From Oceanobacillus limi (lineage in GTDB: Bacteria > Bacillota > Bacilli > Bacillales > Amphibacillaceae), in the NCBI RefSeq assembly GCF_900111445.1, contig NZ_FOHE01000001.1:248001-312000 (forward strand): a stretch of DNA of 64,000 nt, written 5' to 3'. Made by a program: the position numbers and the translations under genes. Below the pieces are notes generated by a model. The model had not been told where the DNA came from. It worked only from the letters and a program-made list of their open reading frames with translations, and did not search any database. Shown piece after piece: positions 18,504 through 27,169 of this stretch; within the stretch, counting starts at the first letter, position 1; every line of letters starts with the position of its first letter.

Positions 18504-18989
18504 TTGAGAGAAGTAACTTTGTCGAGTGGTGAAACAGTAGAAGTTGAGTGCCTGAGTTGCGCAATTACGAATGGTTGGATTGAGCCCGAGGGTGGAGTAG
18601 TATACGAGACAGATTATTTTCATGCGCATCAAGATGTTGCATATCCAGTAAGAGGATTATTTATCATAGCCTCTAAACGTCACATTAAATCCTTTGATGA
18701 ACTAACAGAGAAAGAGAGAATTGATTATGTCAATGTTCTAGCAAAAATAAGAAAGACGCAGAGGGATACATTAGGTATTGAATATGTATATTATTTTTAC
18801 AATGAAGATACGACACATCATTTTCATACCTGGATGGTTCCACGATACGATTGGATGTATGAATTTGTTCGTTCCATTGAATCGGTACGTCCTGTTTTAT
18901 TTCATGCACGGAATAACATGAACCATAAAGAGAATATGGAAGAAGTGAAAGATGCGATTGATTTACTAAAAAAGGAGTTAAATAAATAA
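18504..18989 (+). CDS. HIT-family hydrolase-like protein
   Basis: A 161-residue protein of the HIT superfamily. The catalytic triad region is seen as TTHHFHTWMVPR (His-X-His-X pattern, about residues 98-109), and a CLSCAI pair of Cys near residue 18 fits a metal-binding N-terminus found in some members. HIT enzymes hydrolyse nucleotide phosphoanhydrides such as Ap4A. The start is TTG at 18504 with GGGAGGGAGAAGG before it. Precise substrate unknown. Confidence 0.75.
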   Translation: MREVTLSSGETVEVECLSCAITNGWIEPEGGVVYETDYFHAHQDVAYPVRGLFIIASKRHIKSFDELTEKERIDYVNVLAKIRKTQRDTLGIEYVYYFYNEDTTHHFHTWMVPRYDWMYEFVRSIESVRPVLFHARNNMNHKENMEEVKDAIDLLKKELNK

Positions 18990-19086
18990 GAAGTGACGGA
19001 TCTTTTAGAAAACATATAAGTATCATAAGTTGATAAATAGAGATTATTATTTGGTTAAGTAATGATGGAGAAGAGGGGGAATACGA

Positions 19087-19587
19087 ATGAAAGTTAGAAG
19101 GTTAAATGAAAACGATGTTAAGCAGTATCATAAAATTAGACTAGAGGCTTTGAAAAATAGCCCCGAAGCTTTTTCGTCCAGCTATCAAGAGGAAATAGAA
19201 AAGCCTATTGAAGTCTATCGAAGTAGACTAGCTTCAACTGAAGGCTCTATTACGTTTGGTTACGAAGACAATGATCAAGTTTGTGGTGTCATAACGGTCG
19301 TAAAAGAAAACAAAGCAAAACTCAACCATAGAGTCATGATTGTATCTACCTATGTCATTCCTGAAAAAAGAGGCCAGGGTATTGGTAAAGTTCTGGTTCA
19401 AGAGGCAATTCAACAAGCGAAAAGGTTAGATGGGATTGAACAGGTTTATTTAACAGTGGCTAATAACAACGAAAAAGCCAAGAAATTATATCGTTACTTT
19501 GGTTTCGAATTGTTTGGAACGGAAAAAAAAGCGTTAAAGTTTGAAAATAAATATTTTGATATAGATCATATGGTTTTGTATTTTTAA
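19087..19587 (+). CDS. GNAT family N-acetyltransferase
   Basis: A 166-residue acetyltransferase with VRRLNENDVKQYHKIRLEAL at the start, the acetyl-CoA motif VIPEKRGQGIGKVLVQEAI and the C-terminal ANNNEKAKKLYRYFGFELFG. GAAGAGGGGG precedes the ATG. Monocistronic by spacing. Substrate unknown. Confidence 0.92.
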   Translation: MKVRRLNENDVKQYHKIRLEALKNSPEAFSSSYQEEIEKPIEVYRSRLASTEGSITFGYEDNDQVCGVITVVKENKAKLNHRVMIVSTYVIPEKRGQGIGKVLVQEAIQQAKRLDGIEQVYLTVANNNEKAKKLYRYFGFELFGTEKKALKFENKYFDIDHMVLYF

Positions 19588-19779
19588 AGTTCGATGAGAG
19601 TATAGGCTTAATAAATAGCGCAGAAAAAGCTGCACAAAGGATAAGATACTTCATTTTAATATTGTATATGTTTCTTTAATTTTTCCTAGCAAATAAATGG
19701 CATATGCGTAACGGTGAATGGATATGTTTTTATATAAGGGATTTATAATTATGATACTTCCTAAAGGAGTTGTTTTGCG

Positions 19780-20379
19780 ATGAAAGTACTTCTCATCGGT
19801 GCAAGTGGAACGATTGGTAAGGCAATTGCAAATGAATTAGAGAAAGAACACGAGATTATACGTGCAGGAAGAAATGGAGCAGATGTTTCCGTTGATAATA
19901 CGTCCGTCGAGAGTATAAAAAACATGTATCAGCAAGTAGGCAAAGTGGATGCGGTAGTAAATGCAGCAGGTGGGGCAAATTTTGCATCTGTTTCTGAATT
20001 AACGCCAGAGTTAAACGAAAAAGGTATTGAAAGCAAGCTGAAAGGGCAAATAAATCTTGTCTTATTAGGGTTGGATTATGTAAATGATGGGGGGAGCTTC
20101 ACCTTAACAACAGGTGTTATGATGGATGATCCAATTCCATTAGGATCATCTGCTGCCATGGCCAATGGAGGTGTTAAGGCATTTGTAAAAGCATCATCAA
20201 TTGAAATGCCACGTGGGATTCGTATAAATAGTGTTAGTCCTAACATTGTTCAAGAATCATGGTCTCGGTTAGGGAAGTTTTTTGCAGGCTTTGATCCCGT
20301 ACCAGTTGAGCGCGTTGCCCGGGCATATAAAAAGAGTGTTGATGGAGGACAGACAGGTCAAAATTATGAAGTATACTAA
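19780..20379 (+). CDS. Short-chain dehydrogenase/reductase
   Basis: A 199-residue classical-size SDR with a Rossmann start VLLIGASGTIGKAIA (TGxxxGxG-like nucleotide loop), the NAAGG motif at about residues 66-70 and a C-terminal INSVSPNIV. The usual YxxxK catalytic pair is not visible: the position reads AAMANGGVKAFVKAS, lacking the Tyr. Similar short SDRs lacking Tyr are common in Firmicutes and may act differently. CTAAAGGAG precedes the ATG. Substrate unknown. Confidence 0.85.
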   Translation: MKVLLIGASGTIGKAIANELEKEHEIIRAGRNGADVSVDNTSVESIKNMYQQVGKVDAVVNAAGGANFASVSELTPELNEKGIESKLKGQINLVLLGLDYVNDGGSFTLTTGVMMDDPIPLGSSAAMANGGVKAFVKASSIEMPRGIRINSVSPNIVQESWSRLGKFFAGFDPVPVERVARAYKKSVDGGQTGQNYEVY

Positions 20380-20417
20380 CTCCCCAGAAAAATCCAGTAT
20401 CATTTTACTGGAGTCCG

Positions 20418-20540
20418 TGATATAATAAATTTTGCGATGAGCTGATTTGTGTAAGTCGAAGAATATGCAATCTTGTGTGTGAACCACATGTTTCTTCGCC
20501 ACAAATACGTAGGAGACGCCTTTTTTAGAAGGCGTCTTTT
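20418..20540 (+). ncRNA. Orphan small RNA candidate with its own promoter and terminator
   Basis: An extended -10 (TGATATAAT, 20418-20426) is followed by a three-tier hairpin: ATTTGTG/CACAAAT (20445-20451 with 20500-20506), CGAAGAA/TTCTTCG (20457-20463 with 20492-20498) and TGTG/CACA (20474-20477 with 20485-20488). A strong terminator then closes it: AGACGCCTT/AAGGCGTCT (20514-20522 with 20529-20537) plus a T run. No reading frame with a ribosome binding site is present. An inverted repeat TCCAGTA/TACTGGA (20393-20399, 20406-20412) lies where a -35 would be. I do not recognise the family. Confidence 0.5.
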
Positions 20541-20558
20541 TATATATTTAGAGAAATA

Positions 20559-20747
20559 CTAGGTTTGCCTCGAATCGTCCCTAACAGGGATATCATCCTC
20601 TTTTTTTCTAAGTTTATTAAGTTTATTAATCCACACTTTTATTCTCCATTCTTTCTTTCCATAGGCTATTCGTTTTTCAAAATAATAAATGAGTTCTTCG
20701 ATAATGATTAATAGAACCATTATGCCAATAATCCAATATAACCACAT
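20559..20747 (-). CDS. Small single-segment membrane protein
   Basis: A 62-residue protein with one N-terminal membrane helix (about residues 3-22), then a positively charged tail rich in Lys and Arg, ending DDSRQT. AAAGGAG lies eight bases before the ATG, which makes it a convincing gene despite its size. The terminator of the adjacent RNA candidate lies just past its 3' end. No family recognised. Confidence 0.65.
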   Translation of the reverse strand: MWLYWIIGIMVLLIIIEELIYYFEKRIAYGKKEWRIKVWINKLNKLRKKEDDIPVRDDSRQT

Positions 20748-20868
20748 AACGTATTCTCCTTTTGAAAATTGCTACACTAGCTATTATATACTAAAATATA
20801 CCATTCATTACGTGGAATACAAGGAAAGTTTATTATCTTCTGAAAAAAGATTAGAATTTCGCTTGGGT

Positions 20869-21503
20869 TAATCAACGTTTGGGCTGAAAGAATCGACGTT
20901 CAGAAGCGAAAATCAACGTTCGGACCCAAAGAATCAACGTTCAAAAGCAGAAATCAACGCTCGGGGCGAAAGAATCAACGTTCAAAAGCAGAAATCAACG
21001 CTCCGACCGAAAGAATCAACGTTCAAAAACAAAAATCAACGCTCCGACCGAAAGATTAACGTTCAAAAGCGTAAATCAACGCTCAGACTGAAAGAATCAA
21101 CGTTCAAAAGCGTAAATCAACGCTCGGACCAAAAGAATCAACGTTCAGAAGCAGAAATCAACGCTCGGACCGAAAGAATCAACGTTCAAAAGCAGAAATC
21201 AACGCTCCGGCCGAAAGAATCGACATTCAGAAGCGAAAATCAACGCTCGGACCGAAAGAATCAACCTTCAAAAGTAGAAATCAACGCTCGGGGCGAAAGA
21301 ATCAACGCTCCAACCGAAAGAATCAACGTTCAGAAGCGTAAATCAACGCTCAGACTGAAAGAATCAACGTTCAAAAGCAGAAATCAACGCTCCAACCCAA
21401 AGAATCAACGTTCAAAAACAAAAATCAACGCTCGGACCCAAAGAATCAACGTTCAAAAGTAGAAATTAACGTTCAGCCAAATGTATCAACGCCCACCCCA
21501 ACA
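20869..21503. repeat. 41-bp minisatellite array of alternating half-units
   Basis: About 31 consecutive half-units of 19-21 bp, nearly all beginning AATCAACG. Two kinds alternate: an A-rich one (AATCAACGTTCAAAAGCAGA) and a G/C-richer one (AATCAACGCTCGGACCGAAAG), giving a 41-bp period. The alternation breaks near 21292-21333, where two of the second kind are adjacent. No unique spacers exist, so this is not a CRISPR array. It lies downstream of the methyltransferase gene and upstream of the small membrane gene, and has no sustained reading frame. Confidence 0.95.
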
Positions 21504-21526
21504 AAAAACCTTCAGAGCCAATTAAA

Positions 21527-21558
21527 TAGCTTGTGAAGGCAAACTACCTCACAAGCTA
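21527..21558 (-). terminator. Terminator of the MetE-like gene
   Basis: TAGCTTGTGA (21527-21536) pairs with TCACAAGCTA (21549-21558). On the minus strand it is followed by TTTAATT and lies 18 bases past the stop codon. Confidence 0.8.
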
Positions 21559-21575
21559 ATAAAAAAACACAATAT

Positions 21576-22682
21576 TTAATTCCATACCTCGTTCGCGATA
21601 TCTACGACAAATTTTAGTTTTGCCCATTGTTCGTCTTCTGTTAGTTTATTCCCGTGGTGGGTTGATGCAAATCCACATTGTGGGCTTAAACATAATTGTT
21701 CTAAAGGAATATAGGTTGCTGCTTCGTTAATTCTTGCCTTAATAGATTCTTTATCCTCCAACTCGCCATTTTTCGATGTAATAAGGCCGAGAACCACACG
21801 TGGTCCATCTTCTGGAATATGCTGTAATGGCTCGAATGTTCCAGATCGTTCATCATCGTATTCTAAAAAGAATCCATCTACATTTTCTTTTGCTAATAAT
21901 GTTGGGGCAATGAGGTTATAACTTCCTTCAAATGCCCAGGTAGATTGGTAGTTTCCTCGACAAAGATGTGTTGTGACAATTAAATCTTCTGGTTTATTTG
22001 CTAACGCTCCGTTTGCTACGCGTAATGCTAAGTCGATTAAGTAGTCTCTGGAATAGCTGCCATCGTTAAAAGGGATTTTTGGAGACGATAGACCAGCGAT
22101 ATAGACATCATCTAGCTGCAAATAACGAACACCTACATCATAGAAGGCTTGAATAGCATCTTGATAGGTTTGAATAATATCATTCGCGTATTCTTCAATA
22201 TCTGTGTAAACCTCTGGGTTAAAGATGCCTTTATTGAATAATTGATTTGGACTTGGAATTGTTTGTTTCGCTATCGCGCGCCCATCAACAATCTCATTTA
22301 ACTTAATAAAGTCTTGCAGGAACGGATGGTTTTTATTGAACGATATTTTACCGGTGTTTCGAACATCGTATTTTTCGGTTTCCACTCCTTCAAATAGATA
22401 ACCTTGATCCGGTACATATCCTTCTACACCGTTTAAATGCTCCATAAAGTCCAGGTGAAACCAGGTACGTCGGAATTCACCATCGGTAACAACTTCCAAG
22501 CCAATTTCAATTTGTTTATCAACCACGCGCTTAATTTCTTCATTTTCTACTTTTCTTAGGTCGGCAGCTGAAATCTTACCTTCTTTATAGTCTTTTCTTG
22601 CCTTATGTAAGGTATCTGGTCGAAGTAAACTTCCTACGTGATCAGCTCGAAATGGTGCTTTTGTTAATGTTTTTGTCATCAT
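21576..22682 (-). CDS. MetE C-terminal-like methyltransferase (YxjG/YxjH type)
   Basis: A 368-residue protein equivalent to the catalytic half of cobalamin-independent methionine synthase. It begins with FRADHVGSLLRP, has the substrate-pocket VTDGEFRR, and carries putative zinc ligands in THLCRGN and LSPQCGFAS. Family members YxjG and YxjH transfer methyl groups to homocysteine or related thiols using small methyl donors. The SAM riboswitch immediately upstream ties it to methionine/SAM supply. AAGGGGAAA precedes the start; the first or second ATG could be used. Confidence 0.9.
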   Translation of the reverse strand: MMTKTLTKAPFRADHVGSLLRPDTLHKARKDYKEGKISAADLRKVENEEIKRVVDKQIEIGLEVVTDGEFRRTWFHLDFMEHLNGVEGYVPDQGYLFEGVETEKYDVRNTGKISFNKNHPFLQDFIKLNEIVDGRAIAKQTIPSPNQLFNKGIFNPEVYTDIEEYANDIIQTYQDAIQAFYDVGVRYLQLDDVYIAGLSSPKIPFNDGSYSRDYLIDLALRVANGALANKPEDLIVTTHLCRGNYQSTWAFEGSYNLIAPTLLAKENVDGFFLEYDDERSGTFEPLQHIPEDGPRVVLGLITSKNGELEDKESIKARINEAATYIPLEQLCLSPQCGFASTHHGNKLTEDEQWAKLKFVVDIANEVWN

Positions 22683-22709
22683 ACATTTCCCCTTTTTTAT
22701 ATAGTAAAA

Positions 22710-22858
22710 AACCTCTTCTTGGATAAGAAGAGGTTGGAGTTATACCGTTCGCTCTTCTTATCTTCAAGCATGTAACGCTTCTGGAATTAGCACAGTACTT
22801 TTGCAGTCTGTTGCTGAGGTTTCAAAGGGCCAGTCCCTCCACCTCTCTTGATAAGAAA
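22710..22858 (-). promoter_or_regulatory. SAM (S-box) riboswitch with terminator
   Basis: On the minus strand from about 22858, conserved S-box blocks appear in order: TTATCAAGAGA, GGTGGAGGGACTGGCCC, TGAAACC, GCAACA, GTGCTAATTCC and GATAAG. A terminator stem AACCTCTTCTT/AAGAAGAGGTT (22710-22735) then ends in a T run before the gene. S-box RNAs terminate transcription when SAM is bound. The nearby run GATAAGAAGAG can pair alternatively with the terminator side, as an antiterminator would. Confidence 0.95.
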
Positions 22859-22957
22859 TGTTTTTACTATGAATTTGTAATTACTAACATACACCTCTAC
22901 GAAATGATTGTCAATCATTTTTTAAAATTCTTATATTGATTGTGTTATTGGTGGAAT

Positions 22958-24604
22958 TCATTCTACCGTCTTTTTAAATATCCATTTCCAGGTGAAAAAC
23001 GTTATAGCCAGCAGAATTACAAGATAAATCAAGACTCCAAAAGTAAATTTCATGGCAAGAAAATGTCCGAAGAAAAAGAACCCTACAACGATCAATAACA
23101 AGAAGGTCTTCATCGATTCTCCACCCTGTTGTCCAGTTTCAAAGGGCTCTGAAAAAGGGTACTTGTTATGAGTCATGATTCGGTAACTAATCAAGGTATG
23201 CAATATTCCAGTAACCAACATAACCGCCAAATCTGGAACGATTCGTACAGAAAAAATCCCAATGTAAATGATAGACAATAAAAGAAACAATGGAACGTAT
23301 AATTTTGCTAATACCGCTTTTAATGTAGCACTGTAAACGAGCGATTGCGTTTGAATTGGTGACGTTTGAAAGATCCATGCGCCCTTATACTTTCCGGAAA
23401 ACCGAAGCATGAAAACTACAATTCCAATCATCACATTACAAAAGTACATGGTGAGATGCATGTTGCTTTGTTGCAATTCGCTAAATGATCCAGTGCTAAT
23501 AAAATTGAATAAAAAGATAAATGGGAAAACAAATGCGATTCCTAATGAGGGGTATACCCTTAACTTAAAGTCTCTTTCCCGTGCAAGCATGATCGAAGCA
23601 AAACGGAAAAACTGTTTTTCCTCCTTCGAGGTACAGATTAATTTTTCCCAAATCGTATTTAGTAGTAAGCGTTTCTTTTTATTACTTCCGTTATTTTCCA
23701 TCAGTTTTTGTAAATTTCGTTCGAATGATGGCATTAGCTTGTAATACAACATAATCGATAGGAGTGGACCAATAAGTGCTAAAACGGATAGTAGAATTAT
23801 CGGACCCGAATGATTTCCGTTTAATAACAACTCAAATGGTGCACCAAACCATATTGGTGGAATAAATAAATGCCACCAGCTAAACTCATAAACAAAGTTT
23901 AAGTCCACAAATTCAAAAGAACGAACGACAATTTGATAGCCAATAATAATTCCAACAGACAAAAGGATCTGTACGTAATTAATGATATCCTTCAATTTCT
24001 CTCCACTGAAAAATTGCAGAATAAAGATGTACACCAATGCTGTTAGCGTCATGATGAACATTAACAATAATAGAATCGCTACAATAAATAAAAGAAAGAA
24101 GGCAATTCCTTGTACGCCCAAAATAAAAGCAGAAGGAATTCCGATAAATGCACCCGTTAACAATGCCATGTAAATCATAACATGAACTATTTTTGCCGCA
24201 TTAATTGTCCTTGTATGGACTGGCTTTGTATTTAAAATTGTTTTATCTCTGACATCTAATAGAACAGTTGAAAAGTCCGATATCATTGATGTCATCAGAA
24301 TAAACATTGCTATACCAAATATAATGCTTACGAGAAAAATATAGTTATCACCTAGGGAAACAAAGGGAATGATAACAAGTCCATATAGGGCATAAACAAG
24401 TAATGATTTTAGATATTGATTGCCTTTCTCTTTATTCTTAGACATATTTGATGCAAAGATCGTAGGGATACGCCGTTGATCCATCGTTAACTTAATTTGT
24501 AGTATTTTTCGCATGGTTTCATAATCGATTTGGAATAGCCGAAATAATGGCCGAAAGAAATCAAGGAATTTTAACGAATAGAACTCATTCACGGCCTTCA
24601 CCAT
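22958..24604 (-). CDS. ABC-2-type exporter permease
   Basis: A 548-residue membrane protein with a soluble N-terminal part and about 12 or more hydrophobic segments in two blocks, separated by a charged loop (about residues 290-340). It overlaps the ATP-binding gene by 20 bases, so the two form an operon encoding one ABC transporter. The length and two-block layout resemble the large Firmicutes ABC-2 permeases of the Bacillus YthQ type. The transported substrate is unknown. Confidence 0.85.
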   Translation of the reverse strand: MVKAVNEFYSLKFLDFFRPLFRLFQIDYETMRKILQIKLTMDQRRIPTIFASNMSKNKEKGNQYLKSLLVYALYGLVIIPFVSLGDNYIFLVSIIFGIAMFILMTSMISDFSTVLLDVRDKTILNTKPVHTRTINAAKIVHVMIYMALLTGAFIGIPSAFILGVQGIAFFLLFIVAILLLLMFIMTLTALVYIFILQFFSGEKLKDIINYVQILLSVGIIIGYQIVVRSFEFVDLNFVYEFSWWHLFIPPIWFGAPFELLLNGNHSGPIILLSVLALIGPLLSIMLYYKLMPSFERNLQKLMENNGSNKKKRLLLNTIWEKLICTSKEEKQFFRFASIMLARERDFKLRVYPSLGIAFVFPFIFLFNFISTGSFSELQQSNMHLTMYFCNVMIGIVVFMLRFSGKYKGAWIFQTSPIQTQSLVYSATLKAVLAKLYVPLFLLLSIIYIGIFSVRIVPDLAVMLVTGILHTLISYRIMTHNKYPFSEPFETGQQGGESMKTFLLLIVVGFFFFGHFLAMKFTFGVLIYLVILLAITFFTWKWIFKKTVE

Positions 24605-25388
24605 CCGTTACGATATCGACAAATTGTTGTGCCGTTTGTTTATAATCATCAAATCCAGTCAATTGGTTAAAGATTCCCTCCAAGGAACCTTGCTTGTTTT
24701 GTTCTTGTAGTGCTTCAAACGTTCCATCTGCTGCAATTTCTCCATCAATCAATAAGACGATTCGGTTACTTATTTTCTCAACGACATCCATAATATGAGA
24801 AGAATAGAATATGGTTTTACCTTGTGCAACTAATTGCTCCAGAATGTCTTTGATAACCATCACACTATTGGCATCCAATCCACTTAATGGTTCGTCTAGA
24901 AAAATTAAATCAGGGTTATGTAATAAGCTTGAGATGATCAAAATCTTTTGGCGCATCCCTTTGGAAAACGACGCGATTCGGTTATGGAAGACATCTTCCA
25001 TTTGGAATTGAAGGATTAAATTTTCAGCTTTTTCTTCAGCATCATGGCGGTCCATGCCATATAATTCCCCGATGAATGTTAGATACTCGCAAGCTGTTAG
25101 GTTATCGTATAGTTCAGCGTTCTCTGGTACATAGCCGATTTTTCGTTTATAAGAATAATCACTTGCTGCAATATCCTCCCCGAAAACTTCAACAGTACCT
25201 TGATAGTCTTCAATCAACCCTAACAAGATTTTTAGCGTTGTACTCTTACCTGCACCATTGGGACCGATGTAACCAATGATTTCCCCACGATGGACGTCTA
25301 GATTAATACCATTAAGTACAACGTTGTTCGAATAACGCATCGTAACATTTTTTAATGACAGTATTGGTTCATCATGAATTGTAATCAC
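24585..25388 (-). CDS. ABC transporter ATP-binding protein
   Basis: A 267-residue ABC ATPase with Walker A GPNGAGKST (about residues 42-50), signature FSKGMRQK, Walker B DLIFLDEP, D-loop SGLD and switch His in SSHIMD. It drives the permease encoded immediately downstream. The start is uncertain: the GTG at 25388 lies inside the only good ribosome binding site (AGAAGGTGAT), and no ATG in frame follows near it; an ATT at the fourth codon would have ideal spacing. Confidence 0.92.
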   Translation of the reverse strand: MITIHDEPILSLKNVTMRYSNNVVLNGINLDVHRGEIIGYIGPNGAGKSTTLKILLGLIEDYQGTVEVFGEDIAASDYSYKRKIGYVPENAELYDNLTACEYLTFIGELYGMDRHDAEEKAENLILQFQMEDVFHNRIASFSKGMRQKILIISSLLHNPDLIFLDEPLSGLDANSVMVIKDILEQLVAQGKTIFYSSHIMDVVEKISNRIVLLIDGEIAADGTFEALQEQNKQGSLEGIFNQLTGFDDYKQTAQQFVDIVTDGEGRE

Positions 25389-25514
25389 CTTCTATTGTAT
25401 TTTCTATTAACATATCAATCTGTTTCATCGTTTGCAACAACAAATTTTAGTAGGGCTGTCACTCGACAGATATGTTATGATAGATGAAAAGATTCGTAAA
25501 AGGAATGGATATAA

Positions 25515-26126
25515 TTGAAGTTTATTTCGATAGATTTTGAAACAGCCAATGAAAAACGATTCAGCCCATGTGCCGTGGGGATCGTTGTAGCAGATGAGAC
25601 AGGAATACGAGATGAATATTATAGCTTAATCCATCCAAAAATGTACTTTAGTTCTTTTAATACACGGATTCACGGGATTACCGAAGCAGATGTCAAAGAC
25701 GCTCCGACGTTTACGGAAGTATGGCCGACAATACATCAGTATTTGGCTAATAATCTAGCGATTGCTCATAATGCTAGCTTTGATATGAGTGTTATTCGGC
25801 AGACGTTGGATTATGTCCAATTGGATTACCCTGAATTGGATTATCTATGCACAGCCAATATTGCCAAACGGGTTTGGCCAGATTTAATGAATCATAAGCT
25901 CAATACACTTGCAGCTCATCATGGGATAACTTTTGATCACCACCATGCACTTGAAGATGCCCGCGTTGCAGCGAAAGTCTTTCAAAAAGCATTGGAGACT
26001 TATGAAACGGATTCCGTTGATACATTTTTGGAAAGGTGCAACATGACAAAAGGGAGAATTTTTGATCGTGGATATTATCCACCAAAAGCAAAGCGTAAGA
26101 AGAAGAGTAAGAAAATATACGTATGA
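25515..26126 (+). CDS. DnaQ-like 3'-5' exonuclease
   Basis: A 203-residue DEDDh exonuclease. Acidic residues appear in ISIDFET (Asp7, Glu9), in AHNASFD and in the HHALEDAR end motif with its catalytic His. It resembles the standalone epsilon-like exonucleases of Bacillus rather than the PolC domain. The C-terminus is a basic tail (PPKAKRKKKSKK) that could bind nucleic acid. The start is TTG with AAAAGGAA upstream. Its cellular role is unknown. Confidence 0.9.
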   Translation: MKFISIDFETANEKRFSPCAVGIVVADETGIRDEYYSLIHPKMYFSSFNTRIHGITEADVKDAPTFTEVWPTIHQYLANNLAIAHNASFDMSVIRQTLDYVQLDYPELDYLCTANIAKRVWPDLMNHKLNTLAAHHGITFDHHHALEDARVAAKVFQKALETYETDSVDTFLERCNMTKGRIFDRGYYPPKAKRKKKSKKIYV

Positions 26127-26179
26127 TAGAATCGGATGCGTTTGTTTTCCTATAAAAGGTATAGAAAGGAAGGATAGAG

Positions 26180-26398
26180 ATGGCTGAGATTAAATATGAA
26201 ATCATCGAAACAATCGCTGTTTTGTCCGAGTCACCTAAAGGGTGGACGAAGGAATTGAATTTAGTTAGCTGGAATGGACGGGAGCCAAAATATGATCTAA
26301 GAGACTGGGCTCCAGACCATGAAAAAATGGGAAAAGGGATTACTCTTTCTCAGGAAGACGTAAAAAATTTAAAAGCTGCATTAGAGAACGTGAAGTAG
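26180..26398 (+). CDS. YdbC/PC4-like single-stranded DNA-binding protein
   Basis: A 72-residue protein with KGWTKELNLVSWNGREPKYDLRDW split over two beta-strands, matching the YdbC family, whose Lactococcus member adopts the fold of the eukaryotic coactivator PC4 and binds single-stranded DNA. GAAAGGAAGGATAG precedes the ATG. It follows the exonuclease gene by 53 bases. A terminator follows. Family assignment is from memory of the motif. Confidence 0.8.
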   Translation: MAEIKYEIIETIAVLSESPKGWTKELNLVSWNGREPKYDLRDWAPDHEKMGKGITLSQEDVKNLKAALENVK

Positions 26399-26464
26399 TT
26401 CGACTTTGAACATGTAAATATAATCATAAGGTAACAGAACAAGTCAATTAACATACCATCGAAG

Positions 26465-26496
26465 AATGCTCAGGGAATTTTTGAACCTTGAGCATT
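26465..26496 (+). terminator. Terminator after the YdbC-like gene
   Basis: AATGCTCAGGG (26465-26475) pairs with CCTTGAGCATT (26486-26496), followed by seven T residues. Confidence 0.9.
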
Positions 26497-26624
26497 TTTT
26501 TATTGATTATATGAAATTTCATACATTAATTTTTACCACTTAAACTTGAAATGAAGTGACTTATGTAATAAATCAACGATGTAAATGTATGGTTGCTATA
26601 GTAGAAACAGAAAGGAGCAACGGG

Positions 26625-26984
26625 ATGAAATTAAACATTGAGATTAGTGACAAGTACGATGAAACCTCGATTTCGATTCATGCAAAAGAATGGACAAAAG
26701 AGCTTGAAGAATTGGTTAAAAAGCTAGAACAGTAAGACCCCAAGCGTATAGTGGGATTTGATGAAGAGAAGTCGATTCTTCTTTCCTGGCATGTGGAAAT
26801 TAATACTTTTCCGAAAATCCTACAACATATCGGGGAATGGTTACCATCCTTCCACTTTGGTAGTGGTGCTTGGAACATTATTCAAGGAAATTCTCCAGAT
26901 TTGAAAAATTACCTAATCCTACTAGGTTATCTAGTTGTTTTTATACTGGTTGCAACCTATATCAGAGGAAAACAGGAAAATTGA
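26625..26984 (+). pseudogene. Remnant: LytTR regulator 5' end fused to an ABC permease 3' end
   Basis: A good start (AAAGGAGCAACGGG, ATG at 26625) opens a 36-codon run resembling the N-terminus of LytTR-type regulators. It stops at TAA (26733), then continues in the same frame with DPKRIVGFDEEKSILL, still LytTR-like. After about residue 55 the sequence changes to an ABC-2 permease C-terminus: IGEWLPSFHFGSGAW, a membrane segment and the end RGKQEN. The simplest reading is a deletion that joined a regulator gene to the tail of a downstream permease gene, plus a nonsense mutation. GTG 26751 might still start a 77-residue product. Confidence 0.65.
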
Positions 26985-27169
26985 GTAAATAACATTTTTG
27001 ACAGTGTATCCCTAGGATAAAACTTCTCCAATTCTTTCATTACTGAAAGCATAATTCTACGATGTCTAACCAATAATGGTGGATACGGATTTCTAAATAG
27101 AGATATGAATGGAATTAGTGTATCATGATTGTGTAGGATTATATTATGGAAGAATTTGGAGGAGATAGC

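Noticed and set aside
19460-19654. 64-codon minus-strand frame with a signal-peptide-like start
   Set aside because: It has no ribosome binding site and mostly overlaps a clear GNAT gene on the other strand.
20869-21503. CRISPR array
   Set aside because: The repeat fills the whole array in two alternating forms; there are no unique spacers of uniform length and no cas genes nearby.
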